This document shows positions 33,034 through 37,595 of a stretch of DNA of 37,595 bases, piece after piece (position 1 is the stretch's first letter; each line of letters opens with the position of its first letter). Source of the stretch: Bacteroidales bacterium (GTDB lineage: Bacteria > Bacteroidota > Bacteroidia > Bacteroidales > UBA932); the NCBI GenBank assembly GCA_017502125.1, contig JAFVVN010000011.1, positions 1-37,595 on the forward strand. The letters are read 5' to 3'. A program made the position numbers and the translations under genes. Under the pieces are notes generated by a model. That model had not been told where the DNA came from and did not search any database. It saw nothing but the letters and a program-made list of their open reading frames with translations.

Positions 33034-34427
33034 TAATATTCTGCGTTCTTAGGTGTACGAGGGAATGGAATTACGTCGCGGATGTTGCTCATTCCTGTCA
33101 CGAAGAGGAGGAGTCTCTCGAAGCCGAGACCGAAGCCGCTGTGAGGAGCCGATCCGAAACGGCGTGTGTCGAGATACCACTCAAGTCCCTTGCGGCTCAT
33201 TCCGAGTTCGTCGATGCGTGCCTCAAGTTTCTGCAGTGATGCCTCGCGCTCGGATCCTCCGATGATCTCACCGATCTTAGGGAAGAGAACGTCCATTGCA
33301 CGGACAGTCTTGCCGTCCTCGTTCTGCTTCATATAGAACGCCTTGATGTCCTTTGGATAGTCTGTGAGGATCACAGGCTTCTGGAAATGCTTCTCCACGA
33401 GATATCTTTCATGCTCGCTCTGAAGGTCTGTGCCCCAGCTTACAGGGTATTCCCAGTCCACTCCGGCTGCCTCAAGGATCTTGATTCCCTCAGTGTATGT
33501 AAGGCGAACGAACTCAGTGTCTGCAACACTCTCAAGGCGTGCGATAAGTTCATTGTCATATCTGTCGTTGAGGAACTTTATGTCATCGTAGCAGTTGTCA
33601 AGGGCATACTTCACGAGATATTTGATGAACTCCTCTGCGAGGTCCATGTTGTCCTTGATGTCGTAGAAGGCCATTTCCGGCTCTATCATCCAGAACTCTG
33701 CAAGGTGGCGAGGAGTGTTGGAGTTCTCGGCACGGAAGGTAGGCCCGAAGGTATAGATGTCACCAAGTGCCATCGCTCCGAGCTCGCCCTCAAGCTGACC
33801 GCTGACTGTGAGGCTTGTCTCCTTGCCGAAGAAGTCCTTTGTATAGTCGATTCCACCCTTCTTGTTGCGTGGAAGGTTCTCCATGTCGAGAGTGGTCACG
33901 CGGAACATCTGACCGGCGCCTTCGCAGTCTGAAGCCGTGATGAGCGGAGTGTGCACATATACGAAACCCTTCTCATTGAAGAACTTGTGAATGGCATAGG
34001 CCATCTTGCTGCGTACACGGTAGATCGCTCCGAATGTGTTGGTCCTTGGACGGAGGTGTGCCACGGTCCTGAGGAACTCGAATGAGGTGTCCTTCTTCTG
34101 GAGAGGGTAGCGTACAGGATCGCACTCTCCGTAGATCTCGACCTCTGTAGCCTGGATTTCCGTAGCCTGGCCGCCTCCCATTGACTCCACGAGCTGTCCC
34201 TTCACGGCGATGCACGCTCCTGTAGTCACCTTCGCAAGAATGACCTCGTTCTCAGGAGTCTTGTCAACTACTATCTGTATGTTATTGATTGTCGAACCAT
34301 CGTTAAGGGCGATGAATGCCACATTCTTGTTTCCTCTCTTTGTCCTTACCCAACCTTTTGCAAGAACTTCCTGACCCGGCTCGCTTTTGAGCAGGTCCTT
34401 TACCTTGGTTCTGATGACTGTTTCCAT
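33033..34427 (-). CDS. asnS: Asparagine-tRNA ligase
   Basis: Class II aminoacyl-tRNA synthetase of 464 residues, charging tRNA-Asn. The N-terminal OB-fold ([11 protein letters not shown] near 24-34) binds the anticodon. The catalytic domain has motif 2 in [16 protein letters not shown] and motif 3 in G-F-G-L-G-F-E-R-L. The presence of asnS implies direct charging of tRNA-Asn in this organism. Start ATG 34427 follows a perfect -7 box. Confidence 0.96.
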   Translation of the reverse strand: METVIRTKVKDLLKSEPGQEVLAKGWVRTKRGNKNVAFIALNDGSTINNIQIVVDKTPENEVILAKVTTGACIAVKGQLVESMGGGQATEIQATEVEIYGECDPVRYPLQKKDTSFEFLRTVAHLRPRTNTFGAIYRVRSKMAYAIHKFFNEKGFVYVHTPLITASDCEGAGQMFRVTTLDMENLPRNKKGGIDYTKDFFGKETSLTVSGQLEGELGAMALGDIYTFGPTFRAENSNTPRHLAEFWMIEPEMAFYDIKDNMDLAEEFIKYLVKYALDNCYDDIKFLNDRYDNELIARLESVADTEFVRLTYTEGIKILEAAGVDWEYPVSWGTDLQSEHERYLVEKHFQKPVILTDYPKDIKAFYMKQNEDGKTVRAMDVLFPKIGEIIGGSEREASLQKLEARIDELGMSRKGLEWYLDTRRFGSAPHSGFGLGFERLLLFVTGMSNIRDVIPFPRTPKNAEY

Positions 34428-34455
34428 TGTTATATTACTATTTACTCAAACTCTG

Positions 34456-34463
34456 CAAAGATA
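34456..34463 (-). promoter_or_regulatory. asnS: -7 box of asnS
   Basis: On the minus strand TATCTTTG matches TAnnTTTG exactly, 29 bp before the start codon. The -33 region would lie within the end of the phosphatase gene and shows no clear TTTG. Confidence 0.65.
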
Positions 34464-34475
34464 ACTCTTTTATAT

Positions 34476-35696
34476 CTATTCGCCTAAAATTTTCCCCTTG
34501 ATGTCGGAGTTATCCATTCTTCCGCTGAATCTCTCCGCGCCTTTGCCCTTGGCATAAAGTGGAACAGGCTCTCCTGTGTGATTATGTGTAGTCCATCCTA
34601 TCTGTGCCCTGTCGTTGAGGGCCTTGTTCTCTTCCGCAGAAAGCGATACCTTTCCCTGTGATTCATTCCGCTGTGCCTCCAGCAGGTCCCATCTGAAATT
34701 CTCAGGTCTCCAGTCCGGTCCCTGACCGAGTGCAGCCCCTCCCGTTCCATGGTCTGCCGTCACAAGGATGAGAGTCTCCTCGGGGTGTCTGTTATAGAAT
34801 TCGATGGCCACGTTCACCGCCTTCTCGAAATCAAGAATCTGGTGTACTGTCTCCATAGTCTTGTTCTCATGTGCGGCCCAGTCGATCTCTCCACCCTCGC
34901 ACATGATGAAGAACGGCTCGTCCTCACCGAGAAAATCAAGTGCGAGCGTCACCATAGCATCAAGACTTATATCCTCTTCCTCCCTTCCGTCGCTGACGTA
35001 GAAATCCGTATCCTCTTTCCTTCCGCTTGCCTGAATGAACACCATCTTGTCCGTACTGTCCTTCTGACCCCTGTATTCTTCCATTCCGTAGCACACTTCA
35101 TAGCCGTTTCGCTCGATGTAGCTGTCAAGCGGTTCGCGGTTCTCGCCTTTATGACCTCTTGGCTTGTATAATCCGGAACCTGCAAAGAAATCGAAACCGC
35201 TTTCAGGAAGTTCCATACCGATTTCATAGTACTTGTTTCTATCATCCTGATGGGCATAGAATGCTCCTGGTGTGGCATGATTCACCTGCACATTGGACAT
35301 GATGCCCACTTTATATCCTTCTTTCTTCAGGACAGTAGCCACACTTTCCAGAGCCTTGCCGTCAGCATCAACTCCGATATAGTTGTTGTTTGTCTTGTTT
35401 CCGCATGCTATGGCTGTACCGGCAGCTGATGAGCAGGTCACGTTGTAATCGACTGAATGTGTCTCACAAGTTCCCAGGATAGGGAATTCGGTGAATGAAA
35501 GTCTTTCTCCGCCAAACTTACCTTCCTTATATGAGAGATATGATTCTGTGAGTGAGACCTGTGTATGTCCCATGCCGTCTCCGATGAACAGGAAGATGTA
35601 TTTTGCAGGCTGGTCCTCGTCAGAGGTGTTTGAGCATCCGCTGAATGCGAGGCATGATGCAAATGCAAGCGAGAAGATATAAAGTACTTTTTTCAT
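34476..35696 (-). CDS. Alkaline phosphatase lipoprotein
   Basis: Hydrolyses phosphate esters outside the cytoplasm. I choose ATG 35696 (406 residues): it follows the predicted promoter and gives a lipoprotein signal with lipobox A-F-S-G-C (Cys21), while the GTG at 35714 would be almost leaderless. Metal and active-site blocks: F-I-G-D-G-M-G, C-S-S-A-A-G-T-A-I-A (nucleophile Ser, with Ser in place of the Asp usual before it), H-A-T-P-G-A, C-E-G-G-E-I-D-W-A-A-H, T-A-D-H-G-T-G-G and T-T-H-N-H-T-G-E-P-V-P. It stands as a single gene between the exbD operon and asnS. Confidence 0.92.
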   Translation of the reverse strand: MKKVLYIFSLAFASCLAFSGCSNTSDEDQPAKYIFLFIGDGMGHTQVSLTESYLSYKEGKFGGERLSFTEFPILGTCETHSVDYNVTCSSAAGTAIACGNKTNNNYIGVDADGKALESVATVLKKEGYKVGIMSNVQVNHATPGAFYAHQDDRNKYYEIGMELPESGFDFFAGSGLYKPRGHKGENREPLDSYIERNGYEVCYGMEEYRGQKDSTDKMVFIQASGRKEDTDFYVSDGREEEDISLDAMVTLALDFLGEDEPFFIMCEGGEIDWAAHENKTMETVHQILDFEKAVNVAIEFYNRHPEETLILVTADHGTGGAALGQGPDWRPENFRWDLLEAQRNESQGKVSLSAEENKALNDRAQIGWTTHNHTGEPVPLYAKGKGAERFSGRMDNSDIKGKILGE

Positions 35697-35721
35697 TTTA
35701 TCTAAAGTTTTCACAATCTCA

Positions 35722-35729
35722 CAAATTTA
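35722..35729 (-). promoter_or_regulatory. -7 box of the alkaline phosphatase gene
   Basis: On the minus strand TAAATTTG matches TAnnTTTG exactly, 26 bp before ATG 35696. No Pho-box-like direct repeats were noticed. Confidence 0.65.
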
Positions 35730-35760
35730 ACGAAAAAAAGCATATGACCGACCTGCTTTA

Positions 35761-35792
35761 AAATAAAAAAGCAGTCCTTCTATGAGGACTGC
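35761..35792 (-). terminator. Terminator of the exbB-exbD operon
   Basis: Read on the minus strand, an 8-bp stem GCAGTCCT/AGGACTGC (35785-35792 with 35771-35778, 6-base loop) is followed by TTTTTTATTT. It lies 23 bp past the last exbD stop. Confidence 0.9.
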
Positions 35793-35814
35793 CTTCTTAA
35801 ATATGATCTGCCGA

Positions 35815-36282
35815 TTAATTAGACGGCTTTCTTGCTGTGTACATGATCTTAAGTGCCGAACACTTTCTGAGTTCCTGCTTTACATCAGTGACGATACCCA
35901 TACGGGTGTTCTCGTCGGCCTTGATGGCAACGGTCATGAATGACCTGTCTGCCTCTGAGAGCGCATCGCGTTCTGCTGCGATAAAGTCACGGATCTCATC
36001 AACGGTCTTGAACGAGTCGTTGAGCTGGATACGTGAGTCGTTACCGAACTGGCCCTGAAGTGAACGGATAGGTGTACCGATGTTGATGTACGATGTCAGA
36101 TCCTTTCTTTCGAGCTTGGCGATCTCGGATGCCTCAGGAAGTACAACCTGAACCTTTGACTCTTCGGTCCTCATGGTTGTAGTCACCATGAAGAAGAACA
36201 GCAGCATGAACACGATATCGGAAAGTGATCCTGAAGGCGGATTTGGCACTGTCCTTTTTTCTTTCTGTTTGAATTTTGACAT
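35815..36282 (-). CDS. ExbD/TolR-family protein (last in operon)
   Basis: A 155-residue inner-membrane protein with one N-terminal helix, S-D-I-V-F-M-L-L-F-F-F-M-V-T-T-T, whose Asp (near residue 22) is the proton-carrying residue of the family, and a periplasmic domain. With ExbB it forms the proton channel that powers TonB or Tol-like systems. It is the second of two unlike ExbD proteins in the operon, a common Bacteroidales layout, 14 bp after the first. Confidence 0.9.
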   Translation of the reverse strand: MSKFKQKEKRTVPNPPSGSLSDIVFMLLFFFMVTTTMRTEESKVQVVLPEASEIAKLERKDLTSYINIGTPIRSLQGQFGNDSRIQLNDSFKTVDEIRDFIAAERDALSEADRSFMTVAIKADENTRMGIVTDVKQELRKCSALKIMYTARKPSN

Positions 36283-36296
36283 ATTGCTATTCTCCT

Positions 36297-36872
36297 TTAT
36301 TTTTTAGAAACATCCTTAGGTTCAGCCTCAGAAATGTTCTGAGGTACAGCCTTTCTCACTACAGCCTGTTCTTCTTCGTTACACTTGAGGTATAACTTGC
36401 CGTAGTTCGCCATTGCGAAGTCGTCACGGAGCTCATTGACGGCCTTTACAAGCTCGTTCTGAACTGCCATGTAGGCCTGGTAGCTGGTACCACGGTCATT
36501 CTGGAGTGAGATGACTCCCTTTGAAACCATACATGGACCGAAGTTATCGATTTCGATCTCCTCCTTTTCGGGAAGGTTAGGGTCGTCAGTAGGGTTTGTA
36601 AGGAATTCCTTGATCTTGTCCTTAAGTTGGCTGACATCCATTGGCTCCGAACCAGCAAGCAGTCTGTCGGCAGAGTTGATCTTCACAACGATGATGTTTC
36701 GACGGTTCACCTTCTGGTCCTCGACTTTCTGATTAGGGTCAGGCATAGGAGGCAGACGACGCTGCAGACCCTTGTCCTGGTCCATAGTAGTGGTCATCAA
36801 GAAGAAACAGAGCAGGATGAACGCCATATCCGCCGTTGAACTTGAATTGATTTCTGGTGTTTTCTTTGCCAT
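36297..36872 (-). CDS. ExbD/TolR-family protein (longer paralogue)
   Basis: A 191-residue protein with the family helix A-D-M-A-F-I-L-L-C-F-F-L-M-T-T-T-M near residues 14-30 and its conserved Asp. The periplasmic region is longer than in the neighbouring ExbD and carries an extra charged section (N-P-T-D-D-P-N-L-P-E-K-E-E) and a Lys/Glu-rich end. It likely forms a mixed ExbD pair with the shorter paralogue, linking ExbB to TonB. It is 8 bp after the small membrane protein gene. Confidence 0.9.
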   Translation of the reverse strand: MAKKTPEINSSSTADMAFILLCFFLMTTTMDQDKGLQRRLPPMPDPNQKVEDQKVNRRNIIVVKINSADRLLAGSEPMDVSQLKDKIKEFLTNPTDDPNLPEKEEIEIDNFGPCMVSKGVISLQNDRGTSYQAYMAVQNELVKAVNELRDDFAMANYGKLYLKCNEEEQAVVRKAVPQNISEAEPKDVSKK

Positions 36873-36880
36873 GGCGTAAA

Positions 36881-37312
36881 TTATTTACGAGTTGCACCTA
36901 CAACCCAACCTACGATGAGCGCAACGATTGAAGCACCGAATGCAACGTATGTAAGGTTGAGGACGGTATCAGTAAGTTTAAGTGTGCTGTCAGATACAGG
37001 CTCGCCGAGGTATCCTACGGCAGGAGTTCCTGGTGCAAGCACATATGCTACTGCTACGATTGCTCCGACAACAACGAGTCCGATGAGAAGCTTGAGCAAG
37101 GTCTTCGGGTTGTTGATGCCACCGATGACAACTACTCCTGTCAATACAGCCAGAAGAGCTATGCCGGCGTAAGCATAGGTACAGTAGAGCAGAACGTCCA
37201 CTGCGGAGTTGCCGTTTGTCTCAAATCCTACTACGAAACCGTAGAGGCTGATTACGACTCCCAGGACGAACAATGCTGCCAGGACCCATTTGATTATTTT
37301 TTCGTATTTCAT
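36881..37312 (-). CDS. Small integral membrane protein in the exb operon
   Basis: A 143-residue protein with about four hydrophobic helices (near 8-28, 44-65, 73-93 and 118-139) and short loops rich in Gly. It has no catalytic motif. It lies between exbB and exbD, 14 bp after exbB, a position where similar small membrane proteins occur in Bacteroidales. I infer an accessory role in assembly or stability of the proton channel. It could also be a structural remnant with another function. Confidence 0.7.
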   Translation of the reverse strand: MKYEKIIKWVLAALFVLGVVISLYGFVVGFETNGNSAVDVLLYCTYAYAGIALLAVLTGVVVIGGINNPKTLLKLLIGLVVVGAIVAVAYVLAPGTPAVGYLGEPVSDSTLKLTDTVLNLTYVAFGASIVALIVGWVVGATRK

Positions 37313-37326
37313 TGTGTGAGATTCAA

Positions 37327-37595
37327 TTATTTGCTCTGATACTTAACCAAGATATCCATCAATGAGATAGATGCATCCTCCATGTCGATGGTGAGTGACT
37401 CAACCTGTGAAAGGATGTAGTTGAAGAAGATCTGAAGGATAACGGCAACGATCAAACCACCCACAGTAGTGATGAGGGCCACCTTCATACCACCTGCTAC
37501 GACTGCTGGAGACATGTCACCTGCAACCATGATGGCGTCGAATGCCTGGATCATACCGATAACTGTTCCCAAGAATCCGAGGGATGGAGCGATAG
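37327..37595 (-). CDS. ExbB/TolQ/MotA-family proton channel protein (5' end missing)
   Basis: The frame stays open to the window edge, leaving the C-terminal 88 or so residues. It begins I-A-P-S-L-G-F-L-G-T-V-I-G-M-I-Q-A-F, the conserved A-P-x-L-G-x-L-G-T-V-x-G-M helix of ExbB. A second helix, V-A-L-I-T-T-V-G-G-L-I-V-A-V-I, follows, then a cytoplasmic tail. First visible gene of the operon continuing with the small membrane protein and two ExbD proteins. The true start and promoter lie outside the window. Confidence 0.92.
   Translation of the reverse strand, partial: IAPSLGFLGTVIGMIQAFDAIMVAGDMSPAVVAGGMKVALITTVGGLIVAVILQIFFNYILSQVESLTIDMEDASISLMDILVKYQSK

Overview
The window looks like chromosome from a gut-type member of the Bacteroidales (Bacteroidota). 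Three things support this. Fimbrillin-family lipoproteins and DUF3575-type outer-membrane proteins are typical of that order. Several genes are preceded by the Bacteroidota sigma-factor -7 box TAnnTTTG and not by a -35/-10 pair. The Rpn/PDDEXK nuclease and the ExbB/ExbD/ExbD arrangement also fit. I cannot name a genus from sequence alone.

Layout. Positions 1-2426 hold the end of a surface-protein operon: one truncated gene and two fimbrillin-like lipoproteins, closed by a strong terminator. An Rpn-family nuclease gene on the minus strand (2563-3570) follows, then about 1 kb of non-coding DNA packed with repeats and palindromes (3571-4592). Next come three exported genes (4593-8855): a DUF3575-like protein, an OmpA-like/TPR protein and an outer-membrane beta-barrel. 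They could form an outer-membrane platform related to the fimbrial genes.

Positions 8908-22281 are a purine synthesis region: purE-purL, purF, a BASS-type transporter, then purM-purH-purD-folD, with guaA convergent on the minus strand. Together they cover PRPP to phosphoribosylamine (PurF), GAR (PurD), FGAM (PurL), AIR (PurM), the PurE step, IMP (PurH) and GMP (GuaA). FolD helps supply the formyl-folate that PurH uses. purN/purT, purK, purC and purB are not in the window. GuaA is the most unusual protein here. Its synthetase half looks intact, but its glutaminase domain is cut to about half size and lacks the catalytic Cys, His and Glu.

Positions 22445-27733 carry typA/bipA, the yceD (DUF177)-rpmF pair, a tRNA-Arg(CCU) with a terminator, ridA and an unknown membrane-anchored protein. 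Positions 27754-31512 carry an acyl-CoA synthetase, a dCMP deaminase and an S41 protease. From 31559 to the right edge everything is on the minus strand: a TonB-like protein coupled to udk, asnS, an alkaline phosphatase lipoprotein, and an exbD-exbD-membrane protein-exbB energy-transduction operon cut by the window end.

I found no phage, plasmid, insertion sequence, CRISPR array or clear defence system. The most notable signals are the degenerate GuaA, a hairpin element present in two diverged copies 12 kb apart, the repeat-rich region at 3.6-4.5 kb, and the putative surface-anchor genes.
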